This document shows positions 6,649 to 14,082 of a DNA stretch of 16,918 nucleotides, piece after piece; the first letter of the stretch is position 1, and each line of letters starts with the position of its first letter. This DNA is from JABDDM01 sp038240295 (GTDB lineage: Bacteria; Bacteroidota; Ignavibacteria; Palsa-1295). The stretch spans positions 1-16,918 of the forward strand of contig JBBSDW010000067.1 of assembly GCA_038240295.1 (NCBI GenBank), in the 5' to 3' direction. The notes beneath the pieces are model-generated. The model was not told the DNA's origin, searched no databases, and saw only the letters and a list, made by a program, of their open reading frames with translations. The translations under genes were made by a program, and so were the position numbers.

Positions 6649-7752
6649 TTAGCTATTCGAGCTTTTCATTACTCTATTCAACACCGCGATGGCGCGAGCG
6701 TTCTGCTGCATGGTGCCGATCGAGATCCGGAGTGCATTCGGCATTCCGAAACCTGTCAGAGGTCTGACGATGATGCCTGCGCGCTCCAATTTATGTAAAA
6801 TGCGCTCGGCTTCCCGAGGGGTTTCCAGAATGACGCAATAAAAATTTGCAGCGGTTTCGACAAACTTGAGACCCAATTCGGTCAAAGCCTTTTTCCACTG
6901 CAGTTTCCCTTCGCGGTTGACCTCGATCGTCTGCAAAAGAAATTTCTCGTCCTGCAACGCGCCGATGCCTGCAGCCTGCGCCGGCCCGCTCGGCTCAAAG
7001 GGCAGCCGGACTTTCATCATCAGCTGAATGATCTCTGGTGAGCTAACGCCAAAGCCGATGCGCAGACCCGCAAGGCCATGTGATTTCGAAAACGTCCGCA
7101 GCGTGACGACATTCGGGATGTGGGCGGTGAGCAAACTGGGATAATCCGCCACATCGTCGATCGCGAAATCGTAATACGCTTCGTCGTACATAACGAGTAC
7201 GTCGTTCGGTACTGCCGTAAGAAATTCGACCAATGCCTGCTTATTAAAATAAGAGCCAGTCGGGTTGTTCGGATTTGCGAGATAGATCAATCTCGTTTGA
7301 GGCGTCACAAGCTTCACGATGGCATCAAGATCATACCCGTAATCCTTCATTGGGGCAAGCATAAGCTTGAGGCCCATGGCATGCGCCAATACGTAAAATC
7401 CGCCAAATGTCCCTTCGCTCGTAAGCACTTCGTCGCCTTCAACGAGGAAGGTCCGCATGACCGTATTCATCACTCCTTCACTTCCCGAACCCGCGATGAT
7501 CTCATCGATCGTCAGGCCATACCGAGTGGCCAGTGCTTCGCGAATCGACTTGCCTCCATTAGGATAATAGGCTGCTTCCTTCATCGACTCGATCGCGGCC
7601 GCAATCGCGACAGGCGAGGCGCCGAGCGGATTTTCATTCGAGGCAAGTTTATCGACCTGCTCAAGACCATACTCGCTTACCAGATCGGAGATCGGTTTGC
7701 CCGGCTTATAGGGCACGAGCGACTGGATATGCGGCGGAACGTGGATCTTCAT
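6649..7752 (-). CDS. hisC: Histidinol-phosphate aminotransferase
   Basis: 367 residues, class I/II fold-type I aminotransferase. It would convert imidazole-acetol phosphate and glutamate to histidinol phosphate in histidine synthesis. Motifs: KLASNENPLG (35-44), YYPNGG, NPNNPTG (160-166), YDEAYYDF with D190 and Y193, TFSKSHGLAGLRIG with Schiff-base lysine K223 and phosphate-binding R231, and LRISIGT near the C-terminus. The PFEPSGPAQAA segment replaces the PFNVN seen in many HisC. Some HisC-like enzymes also transaminate aromatic amino acids, so a broad or different specificity is possible, particularly as no other his gene is in the window. The start overlaps the YCII stop by 4 bp (ATGA) and the stop is one base from the DUF58 start, so the three genes form one operon. 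Confidence 0.88.
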   Translation of the reverse strand: MKIHVPPHIQSLVPYKPGKPISDLVSEYGLEQVDKLASNENPLGASPVAIAAAIESMKEAAYYPNGGKSIREALATRYGLTIDEIIAGSGSEGVMNTVMRTFLVEGDEVLTSEGTFGGFYVLAHAMGLKLMLAPMKDYGYDLDAIVKLVTPQTRLIYLANPNNPTGSYFNKQALVEFLTAVPNDVLVMYDEAYYDFAIDDVADYPSLLTAHIPNVVTLRTFSKSHGLAGLRIGFGVSSPEIIQLMMKVRLPFEPSGPAQAAGIGALQDEKFLLQTIEVNREGKLQWKKALTELGLKFVETAANFYCVILETPREAERILHKLERAGIIVRPLTGFGMPNALRISIGTMQQNARAIAVLNRVMKSSNS

Positions 7753-8072
7753 GCGGTCGTGGACGTCGGTGCAGTCTGCGACTCAAAAAGAGGACTTAGC
7801 ATCGACGAATGCATCACCGGTTTGAATTCGATCACTTCGTAATCGGCGACGCCTTCGAGATGAAACGGATCACGTGCGATCATGGCATCGATCGTCGAGC
7901 GGTCCTCAGCCTGGCCCCAGAGCATACCTCCCGTTCGTGGAACAAATGGTCCCGAGATCAACAGCACGCCAGCATCATACTGGCTCTTAAGAAACGCACG
8001 ATGAGCGTCGGTATGCTTCTCGACAATTTCTATCGGAGCCTTATAGCGAAGAAAGATCAGGAAATTTTTCAT
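7749..8072 (-). CDS. YCII-related domain protein
   Basis: 107 residues from the ATG at 8070-8072. It is a YCII family protein (dimeric alpha-beta ferredoxin-like fold). Visible signatures are H24 in AHRAFL, the GVLLISGPFVPRTGGMLWG strand-loop and DPF at 68-70. YCII proteins are small enzymes or enzyme accessories of mostly unknown substrate; some members have a His-Asp active site. The last about 20 residues are a Ser/Thr-rich tail unlike the core. The ORF can be extended by 45 codons to 8207, but that would run through the intergenic region and over the divergent lipoprotein start and adds no recognisable domain. It is the first gene of the operon with hisC and DUF58. No Shine-Dalgarno sequence is visible. 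Confidence 0.85.
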   Translation of the reverse strand: MKNFLIFLRYKAPIEIVEKHTDAHRAFLKSQYDAGVLLISGPFVPRTGGMLWGQAEDRSTIDAMIARDPFHLEGVADYEVIEFKPVMHSSMLSPLFESQTAPTSTTA

Positions 8073-8113
8073 TGCTTGACAGATTTGAATCACGGCTAAC
8101 ATCGTGGCGCACG

Positions 8114-8135
8114 CAAGGGTTGTCTTGAACCTTTG
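8114..8135. promoter_or_regulatory. Inverted repeat in the divergent YCII / lipoprotein spacer
   Basis: CAAGGGTT, 6 nt, AACCTTTG: 7 of 8 positions pair plus one G-T wobble. It lies centrally in the 126-bp spacer between two divergent starts (8072 and 8199), a typical place for a shared operator. A direct repeat CTGTCGA (8142-8148 and 8157-8163) lies next to it. No regulator gene is near, so the function is unproven. Confidence 0.35.
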
Positions 8136-8198
8136 AATGCTCTGTCGACATTCTACCTGTCGATCCTGCAGACTGTGTTGTGTAACTCTACCCCAATC

Positions 8199-9995
8199 AT
8201 GAATCACGCTTTTCGACTTGTCGTTATTTCCTCGCTTTTATTCACGCTCGCTTCGTGCGGTAAACGGACGACCACGCTCTCAACCTCCAATCGCGTCGTC
8301 GAACATATTTTATCGGACGTCGACAATCTCAATCCCTTCAACTCTTCGGATGCGAATGCAACCTACGCACAGGATCAGATCTACGGGCGCTTGCTGGTCT
8401 GTAATCGCGAGACGCTCCTCTATGATGTCCCCTGGCTTGCGGATAGCTTGCCGATCGAATCTGCAGATCACATGACATTTGATTTTCACATTCGCAAAGG
8501 CGTGAAATTCGCCGATGGTCGCGAGATGACCGGTGACGATGTGATCTTTAGTTTGAAGGCGCTCAAGAATCCGATGAATCTCCTCTCGGGGCAAAAGCGT
8601 ACCTACGTCGATAACATTCATAGCTGCGAATTGATAGGTGGCGATCCCTACCATGTTCGCTTTACGATGAGCAAGCCTTATTTTCTCGTGCGCGAGGCAG
8701 TCTTTGGCGATGCGCTCTATATTCTTCCAAAGCACATCTTCGATCCGAAGGGACTTACCGACAAATATTCGTGGGATGACATTGCCGCGATCATAGAGAC
8801 GGGCAAGGCCGACAATCTTGATAGCGCAAAGATCCAAACGCTGAAGACGAATCCGGCAATGAAGCAATTCGCCGATGACTTTTCACAGATCGAAACCGGG
8901 CGCTCGCGTCGATACGTGCAAGGCACGGGGCCCTACAAATTCGACGAATGGCGTACGCAGGATTTTGTGCGACTCGTTCGCAATCCCTACTACGTCAATT
9001 ATTGGGGTAAGATGGGCGAGGCGAATCTCGACACGCTGATCTACAAGACGATCAACGATTGGAATGCTGCTGTAACAGCACTCAAATCGCGCGACATCGA
9101 TATTATGGGCTCGATGCAACCGGTGTACTACTCGCAGATCGATACCCAAAAAGAGCCCTTCCTAAAAAAGACGACCTTCTATTTTCCTCAGTACACGTAT
9201 ATCGGTTTCAATCAAAAAAATCCTATCTTCGCTGATCCAAGAGTTCGGGAAGCGCTTTCCTACCTCATCGATCGCAAGACCATCATCGACAAAGTCCTGC
9301 ATGGTCTTGCAACACCTACCGAGTCACCAACTTTTTTTAAACGCCCCGAATATAACGGTGACCTTCCGCCGCACATCTACGATCCGGCACGTGCTAAGGC
9401 CCTACTCGATTCGCTCGACTGGAAGGATCACGATAACGACGGAGTCCTCGATAAAATGATCGACGGCAAACGGGTGAAATTTGAATTTAACTTTTTAGTG
9501 AACGCCGGCAATGAGACGCGTAAGGAAATTTTACTTATCGTCACGGAGTCGATGCGTAAGGTTGGCATCAGAACGGACGTTCAGGCGATCGAGTGGTCGA
9601 TCTATCTGAATCGAATGCGCGACCACCAGTTCGACGCACATTTTGGAGCGTGGGTGAGCGATCCTTACGAGACCGATAACTTTCAGCTTTATCATTCAAG
9701 TCAGGCAACGAACGGAGGTTCGAACTACGATAATTACATGAGCCCGAAAGCCGATAAACTCATGGAGCAAATTCGCGCAGAACTTGATCCACAAAAACGG
9801 CTGGTGCTTCAACGAGAACTACAGCGTGTGTTCTACGATGAAAAAGCCGAATGCTTTCTTTGGGTGCCGATGAATCCCGCCGCGTGGGTTGACCGATACG
9901 ATAGTGTAAGTTGGAATTCCTACCGTCCTGGTTATGATCCTGCGTGGTGGAAGGTCAGGAATGCCAGCGGAGGCGTGAAGGCAGCGAATTTCTAA
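8199..9995 (+). CDS. ABC transporter solute-binding lipoprotein, family 5 (peptide-binding type)
   Basis: 598 residues. A lipoprotein signal peptide ends in the lipobox LASC with C20, so the mature protein is lipid-anchored facing the periplasm. The body is an extracellular solute-binding protein of family 5 (oligopeptide/dipeptide/nickel type). It shows LNPFNSSDAN, FHIRKGVKFADGREMTGDDV, GTGPYKFDEW, the RNPYYVNYWG strand, DPRVREALSYLIDRKTIIDK, and a late FDAHFGAWVSDPYETDNFQL segment. A WKDHDNDGVLDK loop, common in this family, is present. The ATG at 8199 was chosen because it starts the signal peptide; the ORF extends 22 codons upstream without purpose. No permease or ATPase genes are adjacent, so it must work with components encoded elsewhere. 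It likely binds peptides or another oligomeric ligand. It stands alone, divergent from YCII and convergent with the kynurenine operon. Confidence 0.92.
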   Translation: MNHAFRLVVISSLLFTLASCGKRTTTLSTSNRVVEHILSDVDNLNPFNSSDANATYAQDQIYGRLLVCNRETLLYDVPWLADSLPIESADHMTFDFHIRKGVKFADGREMTGDDVIFSLKALKNPMNLLSGQKRTYVDNIHSCELIGGDPYHVRFTMSKPYFLVREAVFGDALYILPKHIFDPKGLTDKYSWDDIAAIIETGKADNLDSAKIQTLKTNPAMKQFADDFSQIETGRSRRYVQGTGPYKFDEWRTQDFVRLVRNPYYVNYWGKMGEANLDTLIYKTINDWNAAVTALKSRDIDIMGSMQPVYYSQIDTQKEPFLKKTTFYFPQYTYIGFNQKNPIFADPRVREALSYLIDRKTIIDKVLHGLATPTESPTFFKRPEYNGDLPPHIYDPARAKALLDSLDWKDHDNDGVLDKMIDGKRVKFEFNFLVNAGNETRKEILLIVTESMRKVGIRTDVQAIEWSIYLNRMRDHQFDAHFGAWVSDPYETDNFQLYHSSQATNGGSNYDNYMSPKADKLMEQIRAELDPQKRLVLQRELQRVFYDEKAECFLWVPMNPAAWVDRYDSVSWNSYRPGYDPAWWKVRNASGGVKAANF

Positions 9996-10010
9996 GGCTA
10001 AAGAGTATTG

Positions 10011-10040
10011 CGGAGCGCGGCCAAAACGGGCCGCGTTCCG
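10011..10040. terminator. Strong hairpin between convergent genes
   Basis: 12-bp GC-rich stem with one G-T wobble (10011-10022 with 10029-10040) and a 6-nt loop, 15 bp after the lipoprotein stop. There is no proper T run on either strand, so it is an imperfect intrinsic terminator or a 3'-end stabilising structure. It may serve both convergent transcripts. Confidence 0.5.
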
Positions 10041-10045
10041 GCGAA

Positions 10046-10160
10046 TTATTCTGGATCGGCTTCGAGATCCTTCTCGATGAGCCAAAGATTTTTCCCAACC
10101 TGCTGCGATGCGCTCTTTGGTTTGCAATAGCAGGAATCACTTTCCGGAATGAGTCTTCAT
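10046..10160 (-). pseudogene. Possible micro-ORF with a +1 frameshift
   Basis: On the minus strand an ATG (10158-10160) has a good Shine-Dalgarno sequence, AAGGGG at 10168-10173, 7 nt upstream. It reads MKTHSGK and then meets TGA. In the +1 frame, an ORF of protein-like composition continues through CYCKPKSASQQVGKNLW to ADPE and the stop TAA at 10046-10048. Joining the two parts would give a protein of about 37 residues. It lies 83 bp after the kynureninase-like gene on the same strand and could be the last gene of that operon. A sequencing or assembly indel, a decayed gene, an unusual ATT start inside the second frame, or programmed frameshifting at AAG-TGA are all possible. I recognise no family. 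Confidence 0.3.
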
Positions 10161-10243
10161 GACGGGTCCCCTTGATCGACTTCGGAGATGCAGATGCTAA
10201 CGATAGGAAAATTGCGCGTTCGTACCAACTCTATCTGGGCGCC

Positions 10244-11425
10244 CTAACCGCCAATAAGCAACCGCTGCATTTCTTCCATTACGGCATCGACTTCCTCGAT
10301 CGTATTATAAAAGTGTGGGGCAATGCGGATGCCGAACGGCGGCCGGTAATCGACAACGAAGCGGCGTTTGATGAGTTCATCGCACACTTGTTTCGCGCTC
10401 AGGTTGTGCTCCGCCTGCGACATACCAAGACCAACTGGATCGATCGTCAGCGCGCCTCCTCGCTCGTGGTGCGGTCGTGGAGAGTTCACAACAAATTCGA
10501 ATTCGTCGGCTCTCTCGATGATGCGATCCGTGAGTTGCAGCGATTTTTTTCGGATCGCCTCGACGCTAATTTCATTGAACATCCGAAGTGCCGGACGCGC
10601 AGTGTGCAAACATGGAACCTGGATGCTGCTCGTTAAAAAGCGATGCATCCCCTGCTCGAAGTTCACGTCGGGCATGTGGAATTCGAATGGCTCTTTATCG
10701 GCGAGCCAGCCTCTGATCGCAGGTGCGAACTGCTCCTGAAGATCTCGCCGGACATACATGAACGCCGCGCCCGGTCCGCCGCACAACCATTTTAGCACTC
10801 CTGCGGCCATCACATCGACGTTCAGCGCTTTCACATCGATCGGCACTACACCTGCAGCCTGATACGAATCGAGCATTACAAGCGCGCCTTTGCTATGCGC
10901 ATGTTCGATGATCGACTTCACATCCTGCAGCGCGCCGCTTCGGAAATAAACATGAGATAGTGCGACGATCTTCGTCTCTTCGTCGATCGCATTGCAATAG
11001 AGTTCGACAGGCACCGAAATACCATCCGGCGAAATAACGACGGTTGGGCGTGCGCCATACTTTTTCCAACCTTGCCAGACATACGAGATCGTCGGAAAAT
11101 GAAGATCGGAATAGACAACTTTGTTGCGTTTGCCTGAAAAATCGAGCGAGCTCGCGATCAGCGCCGAGGCGACAGTGAGATTGTGTACGAGCGTGACATC
11201 CCGCGATTCGGCACCGATCAGGGATGCAAACAGTCCGCTCACTTCATCGACAAACGGAAACCACTCATGCCACGCCTCGACGCCCTCGGTCTTCCAGAGT
11301 TTCGCATATTCGAGCAACTCGGTCTCTACTTCTGCTGGCATTGCACCGAGCGAATTCGAGATCATGTAGTTACTCGTCTGCAGGATCGGAAAACGCGAGC
11401 GATATTTCTCTGCTAATTCGTCCAT
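10244..11425 (-). CDS. Kynureninase-like class V PLP enzyme
   Basis: 393 residues from the ATG at 11423-11425. It has the kynureninase (KynU) layout: PLP-binding D186 in VMLDSYQAAG, the Schiff-base lysine K212 in LKWLCGGPGAAFMYVR, then RGWLADKEPFEF and the later MHRFLTSS, and RIAPHFYNT near the end. KynU cleaves kynurenine to anthranilate and alanine. Placement 25 bp after a tryptophan dioxygenase gene supports a kynurenine-pathway role. Two typical KynU features differ: the histidine of DLAHS is Q189 here, and the tyrosine before the lysine (YK) is L211. A different reaction on a tryptophan-derived substrate is therefore possible. The ORF can extend 72 codons upstream into the dioxygenase gene, but the residues there look unlike protein and include the antiparallel shadow of that gene. 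No clear Shine-Dalgarno sequence. Confidence 0.82.
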   Translation of the reverse strand: MDELAEKYRSRFPILQTSNYMISNSLGAMPAEVETELLEYAKLWKTEGVEAWHEWFPFVDEVSGLFASLIGAESRDVTLVHNLTVASALIASSLDFSGKRNKVVYSDLHFPTISYVWQGWKKYGARPTVVISPDGISVPVELYCNAIDEETKIVALSHVYFRSGALQDVKSIIEHAHSKGALVMLDSYQAAGVVPIDVKALNVDVMAAGVLKWLCGGPGAAFMYVRRDLQEQFAPAIRGWLADKEPFEFHMPDVNFEQGMHRFLTSSIQVPCLHTARPALRMFNEISVEAIRKKSLQLTDRIIERADEFEFVVNSPRPHHERGGALTIDPVGLGMSQAEHNLSAKQVCDELIKRRFVVDYRPPFGIRIAPHFYNTIEEVDAVMEEMQRLLIGG

Positions 11426-11450
11426 AAAGCGGCGTGAAAAATGCGTGCAG

Positions 11451-12485
11451 TTAAGATGGCGAAAGAAGGGAAAGCGAACGGGCTCTCGCATTTCGTAATT
11501 CTGGGAAACATCGCTGTTCGGCGATCGAGTGCGCGAGGTACTCCGCCCAGTTTGTTTCACCGGTTCCTTTCGGGGCTCGTGCGAGATGTTTGGCCGCAAC
11601 CTTAAGATGCATTTGCTTCCAGGTGACGATCGCATCGTCAAGTTGCAAAAGCTCCTCGGCTAACGCCCTCAATTCAAGATCGAAGTTTTCGCCGAAGACC
11701 AGATCGTATTGTTCTTCCGAAGCATGATCGTTCGTTGTATCACGAATAAGAAGATCATAGGCAAGTCGCAACGAATAAGGCTTTCGGTCGGCATAGAGCC
11801 GGTTCAAATATGCGAGATGCTGCTCCTTGAATTTTGTAAGGGTAAGCGTCGGTTCGTTCGTTGTGAGATGGCGCGCGGCGCGCTCCCAGTAGAAGGTTGC
11901 TTGGTCCTTCGAAGCTTGCTCGGTCTGCCTCCGTTCGCTCGCAGGGCGGGATTCGCTTGAGAGGTCACTCCGCTTGGATGCATCTCGCTCGAGACCGCAG
12001 AGGATCTCGATCGCACGAAATTGCGACGATTGAAATCCGCTTGACGTACCGAATGCTTTGCGATAGATCAAAAATTCATCGCTTGAAAGACCATCCAAAA
12101 GCACCGAAAAACTTGTCGTAAGAATGCCGAAGTAACGATTGATTCGCGTAACAGCGTCGACCGATTCGGTGACACTGGCAGGCTGTTGGATCAACGACCG
12201 AATCGCGCGCTCGATCTCATGCAGCGCAAGTCGAAACCACAATTCTGTTTGCTGATGATAAACTTTGAAGATGAATTCATCGTGATGATCCGTGAGCGTT
12301 GTTTGCAGCGAAAGCAGCGTGCGCGTCTCGATGTAATCGTCGTAGGTCAGCTCCTTTCGAACGAGCGCTGCTTCGACTTGCTCGACGGCACGTTTACCGA
12401 AACGGGCGTCAAGATCCGCCAATGCCTCTGCAATCGGCCGTTCTTCTATATAGGATGGACGGACACCGTTATTATTCTCGGACAA
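11451..12485 (-). CDS. kynA: Tryptophan 2,3-dioxygenase family haem protein
   Basis: 344 residues, divergent TDO family. TDO opens the indole ring of tryptophan with O2 to give N-formylkynurenine. Visible family features: LLSLQ and DHHDEFIFKVYHQQTELWF with the catalytic-base position H77, FGTSSGFQSSQFR (145-157) with substrate-binding R157, WKQMHLKV with the likely haem ligand H293, KGTGE with T308, and FPELRNAR close to the end. The usual GTGGSSG loop reads GTGETNW, and residues about 166-195 form a charged Ser/Glu/Arg-rich insertion. The start is probably TTG (12483-12485): no other Met occurs before residue 292 and the ORF opens only six codons further upstream. It lies 23 bp after the lysine aminotransferase stop and 25 bp before the kynureninase-like start, so one operon is likely. 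A kynurenine formamidase gene is not in the window. Confidence 0.87.
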   Translation of the reverse strand: MSENNNGVRPSYIEERPIAEALADLDARFGKRAVEQVEAALVRKELTYDDYIETRTLLSLQTTLTDHHDEFIFKVYHQQTELWFRLALHEIERAIRSLIQQPASVTESVDAVTRINRYFGILTTSFSVLLDGLSSDEFLIYRKAFGTSSGFQSSQFRAIEILCGLERDASKRSDLSSESRPASERRQTEQASKDQATFYWERAARHLTTNEPTLTLTKFKEQHLAYLNRLYADRKPYSLRLAYDLLIRDTTNDHASEEQYDLVFGENFDLELRALAEELLQLDDAIVTWKQMHLKVAAKHLARAPKGTGETNWAEYLAHSIAEQRCFPELRNARARSLSLLSPS

Positions 12486-12508
12486 AATCGTAGTTGTTTA
12501 ATGAGCAA

Positions 12509-13933
12509 TTAATACACGCGCACACTTAACGCTTTCACTTGTTCGCGAATGATCGCGAGGCCTTCGTCGAGTGCTTCTTTGGTGATATTGAGCGCAGGAC
12601 GAAAGCGAATAGAACGGTCGCCACAGCCAATGACGATCAGCCCCGCATCGTAGCACTTTTGTCTGAGCAGATCGCGCATCTGCGCCTCGCAAACGCTGAA
12701 TGCACAGAACAATCCAAGTCCGCGAACGCCGCCGATCATTTCTGGAAATTCGGCCTCAAGTTCGCTCAGCTTTGAAAGAAGATAGGCACCTTGGGTGTTG
12801 ACATTCTGTAAAAGATTCTCCTCCTCGATGATCTCGAGGTATCGCTCGAAGCGGATCATATCGACGAGGTTACCGCCCCAGGTCGAATTGAGCCGGCTCG
12901 ACTTCTGGAACACGTGGTCGCGAACTTCTTCAACTCGCCGCCCCGCAAGCACACCGCATACCTGCGATTTTTTGCCGAACGCCATCACATCGGGCTCGAC
13001 AAAATATTGATGTGCCCACATCTTTCCCGTCAATCCAACGCCGGTCTGCACTTCATCAAAGATCAAAAGCGCATCGTTCTCATCGGCAAGCCGGCGCAGC
13101 GTTTCAAAAAACCGATTTGTAAAATGATGATCCCCGCCTTCACCCTGGATCGGCTCGATGATGATGGCTGCAATGGCGTCAGGATTGTCGCGAAACGCCG
13201 TTTCCATTTGTGCGACAGACTTCGCTTCATCGCGCTCCGCCTGCTTCCGGTTTTCTTCGGTGAGGGGAAAATGCTGATAGGGCGCGTCGATGCGAGGCCA
13301 GTTTCGAAACTTCGGAAAATAAAGGGTCTTGTTGGGGTCCGTATTCGTCAGCGACATCGTATACCCCGATCGCCCGTGAAAGGCATGGCGGAAGTGCATG
13401 ATCGAGTGACCTCGCTCTTCTTTGTAGCCTTTCATGAAATTTTTGCGGACCTTCCAGTCGAAGGCGATCTTGAGTGCATTCTCAACCGCAAGTGCGCCCC
13501 CTTCGATCAGAAAAAGATGTGGCAGATAATCCGGAATGGCGACGCGGCCAAAGGTCTCTACGAATTCGGCCATTTCGACCGTGTACGCATCGGAGCTCGA
13601 AGGCTTGTTTACCGCCGCGCGCAGCAGTTTTTCGGTAAACTTCTCCTCGAGCATCTTCGGATGGTTCAGCCCAATTGGCGAAGAGGCAAAAAAAGTAAAG
13701 AAATCGAGATAGCGTTTGCCTGTCCGCGCGTCCTGAATGTAACTGCCGCTTGAATTCTTGAGATCGACGACCAGATCGAAACCATCGACCAGCATGTGCT
13801 GCGAGAGGAGGCTGTGTACTTTTGCAGGCGCGACACGCGAATGCTCGTAAACCGAGTTGGCTGTGTCAGAGCGCACAACCAGGCCATTGTTATTTCCCAC
13901 CCTGGCCTCCGTTGTTGTGAGCGGCATCTCCAT
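12509..13933 (-). CDS. lat: L-lysine 6-transaminase
   Basis: 474 residues, class III PLP aminotransferase close to L-lysine epsilon-aminotransferase. LAT moves the epsilon amino group of lysine to 2-oxoglutarate, giving 2-aminoadipate 6-semialdehyde, which cyclises to piperideine-6-carboxylate. Signatures: DFFTFFASSPIGLNHPK (77-93), IEGGALAVENALKIAFDWK (143-161), FHGRSGYTMSLTNTDPNK (185-202), FPKFRNWPRI, the PLP aspartate D293 in IFDEVQTGVG, and the Schiff-base lysine K321 in AFGKKSQVCG. The family-specific QVCG and GYTMSLTNTDP motifs separate it from ornithine or GABA aminotransferases. The N-terminus is slightly longer than in characterised LATs, and M3 is an alternative start. It is the first gene of the operon with the tryptophan dioxygenase and kynureninase-like genes. 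The product could feed lysine degradation through aminoadipate; no semialdehyde dehydrogenase gene is adjacent. Confidence 0.92.
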   Translation of the reverse strand: MEMPLTTTEARVGNNNGLVVRSDTANSVYEHSRVAPAKVHSLLSQHMLVDGFDLVVDLKNSSGSYIQDARTGKRYLDFFTFFASSPIGLNHPKMLEEKFTEKLLRAAVNKPSSSDAYTVEMAEFVETFGRVAIPDYLPHLFLIEGGALAVENALKIAFDWKVRKNFMKGYKEERGHSIMHFRHAFHGRSGYTMSLTNTDPNKTLYFPKFRNWPRIDAPYQHFPLTEENRKQAERDEAKSVAQMETAFRDNPDAIAAIIIEPIQGEGGDHHFTNRFFETLRRLADENDALLIFDEVQTGVGLTGKMWAHQYFVEPDVMAFGKKSQVCGVLAGRRVEEVRDHVFQKSSRLNSTWGGNLVDMIRFERYLEIIEEENLLQNVNTQGAYLLSKLSELEAEFPEMIGGVRGLGLFCAFSVCEAQMRDLLRQKCYDAGLIVIGCGDRSIRFRPALNITKEALDEGLAIIREQVKALSVRVY

Positions 13934-14028
13934 TGCGTATTAGTGTGAATTGTTCATCGACAGCAGAAATAGACCGTAAACTGCCAGATGCGCTAATCTT
14001 TGGTGCTATCCTTGTTGAACAACCTCCG

Positions 14029-14047
14029 GGATGAATCGTTTTCATCC
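14029..14047. other. Small hairpin in the lat / moaB spacer
   Basis: GGATGAA, 5 nt, TTCATCC: a perfect 7-bp stem, 35 bp before the moaB ATG in the 149-bp divergent spacer. A shorter palindrome TTGTTGAACAA lies just upstream (about 14012-14022). These could be operator half-sites or leader structure. I found no confident promoter in this spacer. Confidence 0.35.
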
Positions 14048-14082
14048 TGCTGTTCTGCCAAAGCATTTCCCAAGCCATCACT

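Noticed and set aside
7120..7842. 240-codon + strand ORF opposite hisC
   Set aside because: Shadow of hisC; long because of biased codon use, not because of coding.
8075..8110. TTGACA-like box near 8075 as a promoter for the lipoprotein
   Set aside because: No acceptable -10 element at the right spacing on the + strand.
9944..10162. 72-codon + strand ORF after the lipoprotein gene
   Set aside because: Overlaps the lipoprotein end and the hairpin; its hydrophobic stretch is the antisense of the minus-strand micro-ORF.
11426..11641. Longer N-terminus for the kynureninase-like protein
   Set aside because: The extra 72 codons lie inside the dioxygenase gene and do not look like protein; the ATG at 11425 gives a family-like N-terminus.
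11871..11886. GC-rich inverted repeat GCGCGCGGCGCGC
   Set aside because: Within the dioxygenase coding region, low complexity, and without a terminator tail.
12914..13753. 279-codon + strand ORF opposite lat
   Set aside because: Antisense to the well-supported lysine aminotransferase; no recognisable domain.
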